Source of the DNA: an uncultured Lachnospiraceae bacterium
GTDB taxonomy: Bacteria; Bacillota; Clostridia; Lachnospirales; Lachnospiraceae
Direction of reading: 5' to 3'
Length of the DNA stretch: 64,000 nt
Assembly (NCBI GenBank): GCA_910578085.1
Contig: CAJTPM010000003.1
Span: 118,635 to 182,634, forward strand
Part shown: positions 34,157 through 42,094 of the stretch, in pieces
Layout of the letters: each line of letters opens with the position of its first letter
How positions within the stretch are numbered: position 1 is the first letter of the stretch
Notes under the pieces: model-generated
Seen by the model: the letters and a program-made list of their open reading frames with translations, nothing else
What the model was told of the DNA's origin: nothing
Database searches by the model: none
Position numbers and translations under genes: made by a program

Positions 34157-34193
34157 CGTGTGCAGACACACAGCATCAGAGAGGGGAAGATCC

Positions 34194-35789
34194 ATGCAAA
34201 AAGTAATGATCGCAGATGATGAGGAAAGAATCTGTCAGCTGATCGAAGCGTTAGTAGACTGGAAGGCTCTGGATATGGAAGTGGCAGCGGTTGCCCATAA
34301 TGGGTTGGAGGCCGCGGAGACAGTAAAGAAACTGCGCCCGGACATCCTGATCACGGATATCAGGATGCCGGGCTGCAGCGGCCTGGAACTGATCGAAAAA
34401 GTCAAGAAATATCTGCCGGAGCTGGAGATCATCATTATCAGCGGCTATGCCCATTTTGAGTATGCAAAGAGCGCTATTCAGTTCGGCGTGGGAGAATATC
34501 TGCTAAAACCCATCAACAAAACGGAACTGACGACAACCCTGGAAAGGCTGAGAGAAAAGATCGAAAGCCGCAGACAGGGGGAAGAGGACAGGCAGCAGCT
34601 GGAACTGAAAAGCAAAAACAATGTGGAAAGACTGCGGGAGGTGCTGCTTGACAGACTGCGGACAAAACGGGAAGAGGATCTTACTTTTCAGATACTGCGG
34701 GAGGCGTACTATCTGGAGATGCAGCCCGGCTGCTTTCAGGGGATCTGGTTAAAGATCGACAGCTTTGAGGAGCATCTGGGGGAGGAAGGGAAGCGCATCG
34801 TGGTGGAACGGTCCGGAAAACTGTTTGAGAGCAGCCTTCGGAATAAATGCTTTGCCATGCTTTGTAAAGAACAGGATTGGGGGGGTTATATCGGAATTCT
34901 GAATTATGAGGAAAGCAGGCAGGGGGAGATCAGGCGTATTATGAAAGACTGTCTGAATCAGCTGGAAAGCACAAAAAAGCTGTACGGAGAGATCTTCTTT
35001 TCCCTGGCGGCGGGCAGTATCGTAAAAGAACCTTCGGAGATGGGAGAATCTCTGCGGGAGGCCGGCGTTATGATAGAGGAGCGTCTGATCAGAGGGACAG
35101 GTAGGCTTTTGGACTATATGCCGGAGGGACCATCGGCGTTACATGAGAAGAGTCTGCCGGAGAAATATCTGAGGACTGTAACCCATGCCGTGGAGATCTT
35201 AAGTGAGGAGGAGGCAAAAAAGGCGTTAAAGCAGTTAAAGGACAGCGTCCTGGAAGTGAAGGATGTAAGAGGATATGAGCTTTTTGAACTGATAAACTCC
35301 TGCGGAGCGCTGTTTCTGAGTCAGGTAGAATTTAAGGAGCGCAGGGAAGTGCTGCAGCATTTTCTGAACAGATGCAGACAGTGCAGCAGTCAGGATGCGC
35401 TGTTTCAGGCCCTGGGGGATTTACAGAAAACCTATATCAGTGAGCTGGTCAGGCAGCGTGAAGGAGATATGCTGCGGCCCATCCGCCAGGCGAAACAGTA
35501 TATTCGGAGTCATTACAGCGAACCCATTACCCAGGAGGAAGTCAGCGGTATCGTAGGGCTGTCCAGCACCTATTTCAGCGCTCTTTTCAAAAAAGAAGAG
35601 GGCGAGGGGTTTGCGAAATATCTGACCGGCGTACGGATGGAGCAGGCAAAGATACTGCTCAGAGAGAGCAACTGTTCTGTTTCGGAGATCTGCAGACGGG
35701 TGGGATATAACGACCTGAAACATTTTACCCATAATTTCGAGAAGGCCACCGGGCTAAAGCCGTCGGCCTACAGAAAACTGTACGGATAA
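34194..35789 (+). CDS. YesN-type response regulator (receiver + AraC HTH)
   Basis: A 531-residue regulator. The N-terminal receiver has the acidic pair D8-D9, phospho-acceptor Asp55 (ITDIRMP) and Lys105 (LLKP). A ~300-residue middle region of the YesN type follows. The C-terminal AraC double helix-turn-helix runs from RQAKQYIRSHYSEPITQEEV to LKPSAYRK, with the recognition block CRRVGYNDLKHFTHNF. It is phosphorylated by the kinase encoded one base downstream and should activate the sugar operon. GAGGGGA lies eight bases before the ATG. Confidence 0.93.
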   Translation: MQKVMIADDEERICQLIEALVDWKALDMEVAAVAHNGLEAAETVKKLRPDILITDIRMPGCSGLELIEKVKKYLPELEIIIISGYAHFEYAKSAIQFGVGEYLLKPINKTELTTTLERLREKIESRRQGEEDRQQLELKSKNNVERLREVLLDRLRTKREEDLTFQILREAYYLEMQPGCFQGIWLKIDSFEEHLGEEGKRIVVERSGKLFESSLRNKCFAMLCKEQDWGGYIGILNYEESRQGEIRRIMKDCLNQLESTKKLYGEIFFSLAAGSIVKEPSEMGESLREAGVMIEERLIRGTGRLLDYMPEGPSALHEKSLPEKYLRTVTHAVEILSEEEAKKALKQLKDSVLEVKDVRGYELFELINSCGALFLSQVEFKERREVLQHFLNRCRQCSSQDALFQALGDLQKTYISELVRQREGDMLRPIRQAKQYIRSHYSEPITQEEVSGIVGLSSTYFSALFKKEEGEGFAKYLTGVRMEQAKILLRESNCSVSEICRRVGYNDLKHFTHNFEKATGLKPSAYRKLYG

Positions 35790-35790
35790 C

Positions 35791-36846
35791 ATGAGAAAAG
35801 TACCCCGGAAAGGAATGGCGGAGAATATGAAAGGAAGAAATTGCTGGAAATACATATCAAACAGAACCGCTCTTGTGTTTTCCGCGGTGGTCGGTTTTCT
35901 GGTGTCAGAGACGTTGATCCAGTGCATCCTGTTTTTCAGAGAGGAGGCGCCCTTTTTTCAGGTGGCGCTCTTTTCTGTGTTTACAGCTGTCTGCGTTCTG
36001 GCATTCTGGTTTTTTGTCGTAAGACCTTACAGGCGGGTGCAGATGACCATGGAGCGGATCCTGGAGGGCTATATTCTGCCGGACAGCAGTCTTTTTGAGG
36101 AAGCCCTTTTAACCCCCACAATGGAGACGGAAATAAAACGGTTGGAGCAGATACTGAAATCTCCGGAGATGATGGATCTGAATAAGCGGCAGGCCCAGTA
36201 TCTGGCGCTGCAGAATCAGATCAACCCGCATTTTCTCTATAACACCCTGGAGAGCATACGGGGCGAGGCGCTGATCGCAGGAATGGACAACATCGCGGAT
36301 ATGACCGAGGCTCTGGCAAAATTTTTCCGTTATACGATCACAAAGGTGGAAAATCTGGTGTCTGTGGAGGAGGAGCTTGACAACTGTGAGACCTATTTTC
36401 TGATCCAGAAATATCGGTTCGGCAGCCGCCTGCAGCTTCATATTCTGTATGAGGAGGAAAACAGAGAGAGCATTATGAACTGTAAGATCCCCAAGCTGAC
36501 GCTGCAGCCGATCCTGGAAAACAGTATTATCCACGGGACGGAGTTAAAGATCGGAACAGGGAATCTGACGATCCAGTTTGAGCAGACAGACAAAAGACTC
36601 ATCATCCGTATCTCGGACGACGGCGTGGGGATGGATGAGCAGACTTTGGCGAAGCTTAGCAGGCAGCTGGGCGGCGGCGGCAAAGCCCTCACCGACAGTC
36701 AGGAGGAGAAAAAGGGCGGTATCGCTCTTGTCAATGTAAATAACCGGATCCACCTGCTGTTTGGAGAAGAATATGGCATGCATGTTTATTCGATTCGGGG
36801 AAAAGGGACGGATGTGGAGGTGACACTGCCTGTGGTAACGGCGTAG
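35791..36846 (+). CDS. YesM-type sensor histidine kinase with minimal extracytoplasmic part
   Basis: A 351-residue kinase with two membrane helices (about 26-45 and 55-75) separated by only about ten residues, so it lacks the large external sensor domain typical of YesM kinases. The HisKA_phos block NPHFLYNTLESIR places phospho-acceptor His147; the ATPase domain has ILENSIIHG, DDGVGM and GGIALVNVNNR. It starts one base after the regulator's stop; in-frame ATGs at 35815 and 35827 have somewhat better ribosome sites, so the true start may lie up to 12 codons later. With no obvious ligand-binding domain it may get its signal from the membrane or from the ABC-like protein encoded 40 bp downstream. 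Confidence 0.9.
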   Translation: MRKVPRKGMAENMKGRNCWKYISNRTALVFSAVVGFLVSETLIQCILFFREEAPFFQVALFSVFTAVCVLAFWFFVVRPYRRVQMTMERILEGYILPDSSLFEEALLTPTMETEIKRLEQILKSPEMMDLNKRQAQYLALQNQINPHFLYNTLESIRGEALIAGMDNIADMTEALAKFFRYTITKVENLVSVEEELDNCETYFLIQKYRFGSRLQLHILYEEENRESIMNCKIPKLTLQPILENSIIHGTELKIGTGNLTIQFEQTDKRLIIRISDDGVGMDEQTLAKLSRQLGGGGKALTDSQEEKKGGIALVNVNNRIHLLFGEEYGMHVYSIRGKGTDVEVTLPVVTA

Positions 36847-36885
36847 AATGTGCCATGGATATCCGGTGCAGAGAATGGGGGAACG

Positions 36886-38346
36886 ATGAGGCAGGAAATA
36901 TTCCGCATGGAGCGCGTCACTTACGCCGAGCAGGGTGTGAGGAAGCTGGAAAATTTCAATATACAGATCTATGTGGGGGAAGTGATGGGGCTGATCCCGG
37001 TGAATGCCCATGGGAAAAATGCCATATTAAAGCTGCTGCAGAATAATCTTGCGCTCTTTGACGGGTATATCTATTACAGCGGAGAGCTGGTGAACTCCTG
37101 GCGGGGAGCCGTGAAAAGAAGCAACCGGGTGAGTATTATTCAGGCGAAAAACCGGCTGGTGAACGGGATGACGGTGGCAGACAATATCTTTGTGCTCAGG
37201 CAGGGCTTCCGGCAGTATTTTTTACAGATGTCTCTCTTAAACAGGGAGCTTGCGCCCTTTATGCAGGATATCGGCATGGATATTTCCGCGAACACCAGAG
37301 TGGAAAATCTGTCGGCCTTTGAGCGGGTGGTGGTGGAGCTGCTGCGGGCGGTGGTGGGCGGTTACCGGCTGATCGTGTTGGACGAGATCAGCGTCTTTGT
37401 CAGCGAAAAGGAATTGAGAAAGCTCTATCAGATCATGCGGCACTATACGGAGCAGGGGTTTTCCTTTCTCTATATCAATTCCCATTTTGAGGAGATCGAA
37501 CATATCTGCGACAGGACCGGCTTTCTGTGCAACGGACGGCTGCAGAAGATCCTGCGGAAACCGGATATGAGCCGGAAAAATCTGCAGGAGTGTCTGGAAG
37601 GATACGACAGAAATGTCTGGGGGTATCCGGAGAGCGGACATCTTCCGAAGATCGGGCAGAAGATCGGGCTGGAGTGGGAAATGTTTCATGACGGGGAGAA
37701 ACGGAATTTTTCGTTCTGCATCAGGGAGGGGGAGTGTGTGACGCTGCAGATGCATGACAACCAGATCCTGCAAAACTGCGTCTCTTTTCTGACCGGTGAG
37801 GAGAGCCGGATCGTGCTGGACGGCAGGGTAAGAAAGATTGTTTCGGACAGGGAGATCTCCGTGGTCTCGGCGGCGCCCACGAGTACCATGATTTTCCCGG
37901 AGATGAGCTACATGGACAACCTGTGCATGGGGTTGGCCAGAAGGATGCCGGCTGTCTGGAGAGGGCATAGAGTCAGAGCCAGTATTCGGAAGGAATATGC
38001 GCCCATTCTGGGGGATGAGGTGTTTGAGCGGCCCGTGGAGGAACTATCGGAGCGTCAGAAATATCGGCTGATCTATACAAGGATCATGCTGCAAAAACCA
38101 AGAGTAGCGTTTCTGATCCAGCCTTTTATGGGAGCGGACATGCCTCACCGCCGTTTTATCTGGGAGATGCTGGAACAGCTTCTGGACCGGGGGATCGCGC
38201 TGGTGCTGTTGTCGGTGAATCCGCTTGATACCTGGTTGGTGGCGAGAAGGACATTAAAGATGGAAAGTCAGGGAATTTATGAGGAAAAACAGGAGTTTGA
38301 GGAGCATCAGATATCCTATTCGTTTATGAAGGGCGGACGGGTCTGA
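36886..38346 (+). CDS. Degenerate RbsA-like double ABC protein, probably regulatory
   Basis: 486 residues with the RbsA two-domain layout but worn motifs. In domain 1 the Walker A reads PVNAHGKNA (38-46): the first Gly is Pro and the Ser/Thr after Lys is Asn. Its signature reads LSAFERV, while Walker B LIVLDEI keeps the Asp-Glu. Domain 2 has no Walker A (MHDNQILQNC at that place), a signature reduced to LSERQKYR, and Walker B changed to VAFLIQPF, without the acidic pair. ATP hydrolysis is therefore doubtful. It is linked to the YesMN genes rather than to the permease, so I infer a pseudo-ATPase that docks on the permease or kinase and passes transport status to the two-component system. GGGGGA lies just before the ATG at 36886. 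Confidence 0.82.
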   Translation: MRQEIFRMERVTYAEQGVRKLENFNIQIYVGEVMGLIPVNAHGKNAILKLLQNNLALFDGYIYYSGELVNSWRGAVKRSNRVSIIQAKNRLVNGMTVADNIFVLRQGFRQYFLQMSLLNRELAPFMQDIGMDISANTRVENLSAFERVVVELLRAVVGGYRLIVLDEISVFVSEKELRKLYQIMRHYTEQGFSFLYINSHFEEIEHICDRTGFLCNGRLQKILRKPDMSRKNLQECLEGYDRNVWGYPESGHLPKIGQKIGLEWEMFHDGEKRNFSFCIREGECVTLQMHDNQILQNCVSFLTGEESRIVLDGRVRKIVSDREISVVSAAPTSTMIFPEMSYMDNLCMGLARRMPAVWRGHRVRASIRKEYAPILGDEVFERPVEELSERQKYRLIYTRIMLQKPRVAFLIQPFMGADMPHRRFIWEMLEQLLDRGIALVLLSVNPLDTWLVARRTLKMESQGIYEEKQEFEEHQISYSFMKGGRV

Positions 38347-38455
38347 ATCGGACTCTGGTTGTCAGTAGACGTAAGATGAAGAGATGGAGCGCGATGCCAA
38401 AGTTTGGCGTCCGGAAAATTATTTGTAAAAAATAGTAATACGGAGGAGGGACAGG

Positions 38456-39493
38456 ATGAATCAGTATATTGGGCATGAGAGTCAGTATTATGGCGTGGAA
38501 GAGCACAGACTTGTGGGAGGAAAGGGGGATGGAATGCGCCTTTTGCAGGTCAGAAACGGCAGGGGCCTGGAGTTTACGGTGTCGGCGGATCGGGCGGCAG
38601 ATATCTCAAGGCTTACCTTCTGCGGTATGAGTATGGGATATTTTTCTCCCTGCGGCTATGTGGCGCCGGCTTATTACGACGACAGGGAGGATCTGTTTTT
38701 GAGATCTTTTACTGCCGGTTTTCTGACGACCTGCGGTCTGAACAATGCGGGAAGTCCCTGTGAGGATGCGGGGGAGAGACTGCCTCTCCACGGCAGCATC
38801 GGCAACACGCCGGCGGAGCATATTTATTGGGAACAGGATGATGCGGAGATACAAATCCGTGCAAAAGTGGTGGATGCAAGGCTGTTTTCTCATAAACTGA
38901 CGTTTAACAGGACGATCAGATGCTCTCTGGCGGAGAATGTGTTTTCCGTTGAGGACAGAATTAAAAATGAGGGTGACAGCGCATATCCGGTGGAAGTGCT
39001 TTATCATATGAATATGGGCTATCCGCTTCTTTCGGAAAATTCTCTTATCTATATTCCCTCTGATCAGGTGACGCCCCGAGACAGACGGGCAGCGGAAGGG
39101 ATGGAGGAGTGGAACCGGATGGGAAAACCACAGGCAGGGTTTGAAGAGCAGTGTTATTACCACAAATTCAGTGGTGAGGGGAAGGCCGGTGTCTTTGAGC
39201 CGGAAGAAGAACTTGGACTTGTTATTACTTTTGACAGCAGAAATCTGAACTACTTTACCGAATGGAAGATGATGGGGGTGCGGGACTATGTGCTTGGCCT
39301 GGAGCCCGGGAACTGTCATCCTGACGGCAGAAAGAAGATGCGGGAGGATGGAACGTTGAAGATCCTTGCGCCGGAGGAAGAAGTGACCTATGGTTTTGCG
39401 GTGCATATGATAAAGGGGATGGATGCCTGGCGAAAGCAGACCTGTAACAAAGCCGATAACGAAAAAAATCCCCCAAACCCCTTGCATTTTTGA
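38456..39493 (+). CDS. DUF4432 / aldose 1-epimerase-like protein
   Basis: A 345-residue galactose-mutarotase-fold protein. Family marks include RGLEFTVSADRAADISRL near the start, LPLHGSIGNTPAEHIYWE (conserved His-Gly), LYHMNMGYPLL and a late LGLEPGNCHPDGR. Relatives are annotated as DUF4432, close to aldose 1-epimerases that interconvert sugar anomers. It should prepare the imported sugar for the isomerase upstream. GGAGGAGGG lies about six bases before the ATG. It is the last gene of the sugar locus; no terminator is obvious before the rimP promoter. Confidence 0.86.
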   Translation: MNQYIGHESQYYGVEEHRLVGGKGDGMRLLQVRNGRGLEFTVSADRAADISRLTFCGMSMGYFSPCGYVAPAYYDDREDLFLRSFTAGFLTTCGLNNAGSPCEDAGERLPLHGSIGNTPAEHIYWEQDDAEIQIRAKVVDARLFSHKLTFNRTIRCSLAENVFSVEDRIKNEGDSAYPVEVLYHMNMGYPLLSENSLIYIPSDQVTPRDRRAAEGMEEWNRMGKPQAGFEEQCYYHKFSGEGKAGVFEPEEELGLVITFDSRNLNYFTEWKMMGVRDYVLGLEPGNCHPDGRKKMREDGTLKILAPEEEVTYGFAVHMIKGMDAWRKQTCNKADNEKNPPNPLHF

Positions 39494-39509
39494 AAAAAAG
39501 TGCTATACT
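39482..39509 (+). promoter_or_regulatory. Promoter of the rimP-nusA-infB operon
   Basis: TTGCAT (39482-39487), a 16-bp spacer and TATACT (39504-39509). The -35 box overlaps the last codons of the DUF4432 gene. Confidence 0.75.
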
Positions 39510-39533
39510 GGTAGTGTTAATAAGGATTACAGC

Positions 39534-39567
39534 ATGAAGAGTGGGCTTGCAAGTCCACTCTTTTCAT
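39534..39567 (+). promoter_or_regulatory. Leader hairpin upstream of rimP
   Basis: AAGAGTGG pairs with CCACTCTT around GCTTGCAAGT, extended by CATG/CATG with one bulge, and followed by TTTTC. It lies in the ~140-nt 5' leader and could attenuate the operon or act in NusA-dependent autoregulation. Confidence 0.5.
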
Positions 39568-39652
39568 GTGTGAGAGTGGGCATCGATGAAAGGCGGCAGG
39601 GCATATTTACCGTTTTGCGGTGCGGCACTTAAGGTCAGAACAGGGAGAAACT

Positions 39653-40120
39653 ATGTCGAAACGAGAAGACTATGAAGCAAGGTTTGAGAAGATACTGCTT
39701 CCGATCACAGAGGAATATGATCTGGAGATCTATGATGTGGAGTATGTGAAGGAAGGCAGTGACTGGTATCTGCGCGCCTACATAGATAAGGAGGGCGGCG
39801 TGACGATCGAGGACTGCGAGAAGGTGAGCAGAGCAGTCTCCGAGGTGATGGATAAAGAGGATTTTATTCCGGATGCCTATATTCTGGAGGTGAGTTCGCC
39901 GGGGCTTGGGCGTGCACTCAAAAAGGATAAACATCTTGCAAAGAGCATCGGTGCGGAGGTGGAAATTAAAACCTATAAGCCGATTGAAAAACAGAAGGAA
40001 TTTTCCGGCATCCTGAAAGAGTATGATGAAGAAAGCATAACGATCGGGCAGGAAGAGGGAACGAACATGAAATTTGCCAGAAGCGATATAGCGCTTATCA
40101 GACTGGCGTTAGATTTTTAA
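39653..40120 (+). CDS. rimP: Ribosome maturation factor RimP
   Basis: 155 residues; helps mature the 30S subunit. The N-terminal domain has YDVEYVKEGSDWYLRAYID and the inter-domain signature LEVSSPGLGRALKKDKH is typical of RimP (YlxS). The start at 39653 has AGGGAGAAA upstream; the frame extends to 39620 but without a site. It is the first gene of the nusA-infB operon. Confidence 0.96.
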   Translation: MSKREDYEARFEKILLPITEEYDLEIYDVEYVKEGSDWYLRAYIDKEGGVTIEDCEKVSRAVSEVMDKEDFIPDAYILEVSSPGLGRALKKDKHLAKSIGAEVEIKTYKPIEKQKEFSGILKEYDEESITIGQEEGTNMKFARSDIALIRLALDF

Positions 40121-40137
40121 ATCAGGAGGAAAGAGTA

Positions 40138-41412
40138 ATGAACAGCGAATTGTTACAGGCACTGGATATGCTGGAAAAGGAGAAGGAGATCAGCAAGGAT
40201 ATCCTGTTTACGGCTATCGAGGATTCTCTGAAGGCGGCCTGCAGGGAGCATCTTAATAAAGAATGTCCCGGGAAGTATGAGAATGTTGTGGTGGAGATGG
40301 ACAGAGAGACCGGGGATTTCCACTGCAGTTATGAGAGGGAAGTTGTAGAGCAGGAGGATGATGTGGAAGACGGCAGCCTGCAGATATCCCTGGATGAGGC
40401 GATAAAGATCACGCCCTCTGCGGTGCCTGGAGATGTGATCAGTACGGAAATAGATTCCATGGAATTTGGAAGAATTGCCGCCCAGAGAGCAAAAAATGTA
40501 ATTTTGCAGAAAATAAGAGAAGAGGAGAAGAGTTCTGTCTACAATCTGTATAAGGATAAGATAGGGCAGGTAGTGACCGGTATTGTACAGCGTTATGTGG
40601 GCAGTACGATAAATATCAATCTGGGAAAGGCGGATGCGCAGCTCACGGAAAAGGAGATCGTACCGGAGGAAAATCTGCGGCTGACAGAGCGTGTGAAAGT
40701 ATATATTCTGGGCGTGCCTGAGACGAAGAAAGGGTTTAAGATCTTAGTCAGCAGAACCCACGCCAATCTGGTCAGAAAATTGTTTGAGGAGGAAGTGACC
40801 GAGATAAGGGACGGCACGGTGGAGATCGTGGGGGTAGCCAGAGAGCCGGGCAGCAGAACAAAAATGGCTGTGCGTTCCAACGAGCCGGACGTGGATCCCG
40901 TGGGGGCCTGCGTAGGGCAGAGCGGTTCCCGTGTGGACGCCGTGGTGGCGGAACTTCGAAATGAGAAGATAGATATTGTGGAGTGGGATGAAAACCCCGG
41001 CAACTTTATACAGAATGCGTTGTCTCCGGCAAAGATCGTGGCGGTGTTTGCGGATCCGGAGGAAAAGACGGCGAAGGTGGTAGTACCGGATTATCAGCTT
41101 TCTCTTGCCATCGGTAAGGCGGGACAGAACGCAAGGCTGGCCGCGAAACTGACAGGGTACAAGATCGATATCAAGTCTGAGACACAGGCGAAGGATGCAC
41201 CCGGCTTCCGTTACGAAGATTATCTGGATGATGACGAGTATGATGAGGAAGACTACGGGGAGGAGTACGGTTCAGAAGAATATGCTTCTGATGAGTATGC
41301 GGAAGACGAATATGGAGAAGCATATGAAGAGCCGATAGAGGAGTACGGAGAAAATTCAGAAAATGAGGCAGAGGAGTTTCCTGAAAATGAAGTTGAAGAG
41401 ATGATGGAATAG
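40138..41412 (+). CDS. nusA: Transcription termination/antitermination factor NusA
   Basis: 424 residues. Domain order: RNA-polymerase-binding N-terminal domain (1-130), S1 (about 135-200, VTGIVQRYVGSTININLG), then KH1/KH2 with GACVGQSGSRVDAVV and VVVPDYQLSLAIGKAGQNARLA. A very acidic, repeat-like tail of about 65 residues (EEYGSEEYASDEYAEDEY) replaces the AR domains of enterobacterial NusA. It binds RNA polymerase and nascent RNA to set pausing and termination. AGGAGGAAAG precedes the ATG, 17 bp after rimP. Confidence 0.96.
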   Translation: MNSELLQALDMLEKEKEISKDILFTAIEDSLKAACREHLNKECPGKYENVVVEMDRETGDFHCSYEREVVEQEDDVEDGSLQISLDEAIKITPSAVPGDVISTEIDSMEFGRIAAQRAKNVILQKIREEEKSSVYNLYKDKIGQVVTGIVQRYVGSTININLGKADAQLTEKEIVPEENLRLTERVKVYILGVPETKKGFKILVSRTHANLVRKLFEEEVTEIRDGTVEIVGVAREPGSRTKMAVRSNEPDVDPVGACVGQSGSRVDAVVAELRNEKIDIVEWDENPGNFIQNALSPAKIVAVFADPEEKTAKVVVPDYQLSLAIGKAGQNARLAAKLTGYKIDIKSETQAKDAPGFRYEDYLDDDEYDEEDYGEEYGSEEYASDEYAEDEYGEAYEEPIEEYGENSENEAEEFPENEVEEMME

Positions 41413-41496
41413 GCCGATGATCCCGGTAAACAATGTCGGTCTGAACAATGTCCGGATTGGCATGGAAGAATAGGAAACAGGAAAGAAAGGCTTGAG

Positions 41497-41769
41497 ATGG
41501 CAAAGAAAATTCCCATGAGGCAGTGTGTCGGCTGCGGCGAAATGAAAAGTAAAAAGGAACTGCTGCGCATTCTGAAAACAGCGGACGGTGAGATCACCTT
41601 CGATTTTACCGGCAGAATGAATGGAAGAGGCGCATATCTTTGCTTTTCAAAGGAATGCCTGCAAAGGGCTGCTAAAACAAAGGGGCTGGAACGTTCTTTT
41701 CAGATGAGGATCCCACAGGAAGTGTACGAAGGACTGGAAAGGGAACTGGAGGGAGCAGATGACCGATAA
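41497..41769 (+). CDS. rnpM: RNase P modulator RnpM (YlxR)
   Basis: 90 residues with the YlxR signature RQCVGCGEMKSKKELLRI and GRGAYLC near the middle. In Bacillus the homologue binds RNase P RNA and modulates its activity. It lies between nusA and ylxQ as usual and overlaps ylxQ by 11 bases. Confidence 0.93.
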   Translation: MAKKIPMRQCVGCGEMKSKKELLRILKTADGEITFDFTGRMNGRGAYLCFSKECLQRAAKTKGLERSFQMRIPQEVYEGLERELEGADDR

Positions 41770-42079
41770 AGTATATGCAATGATAGGAATTGCGGAAAAA
41801 GCAGGGAAAGTGATAAGTGGTGAATTTTCTACAGAAAAAGCGATTAAAAGCGGGAAAGCCTGTCTGGTCATTCTGGCATCTGATGCTTCCGGGAATACCA
41901 GGAAACACTTTTCGGATATGTGTCACTATCGCGGTATCCCAATATATACCTATGGGAAGAGAGAAGCGTTAGGGCACGCTATTGGAAAAGAGATGCGGGT
42001 AAATCTGGCCATTACAGATAGAGGGCTTGCAGATTCAATTCGGAAGCGGATAGAAGAAACAGATGCGGAACGGGAATAG
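41759..42079 (+). CDS. ylxQ: L7Ae-family ribosomal protein-like YlxQ
   Basis: 106 residues of the L7Ae/L30e/S12e fold that binds kink-turn RNA: IGIAEKAGKVISGEFSTEKAI and LVILASDASGNTRKH are the family marks. Its role in Firmicutes is poorly known. GGGAGC precedes the ATG and it overlaps rnpM. Confidence 0.93.
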   Translation: MTDKVYAMIGIAEKAGKVISGEFSTEKAIKSGKACLVILASDASGNTRKHFSDMCHYRGIPIYTYGKREALGHAIGKEMRVNLAITDRGLADSIRKRIEETDAERE

Positions 42080-42094
42080 GAGGGAGAGTAATAT

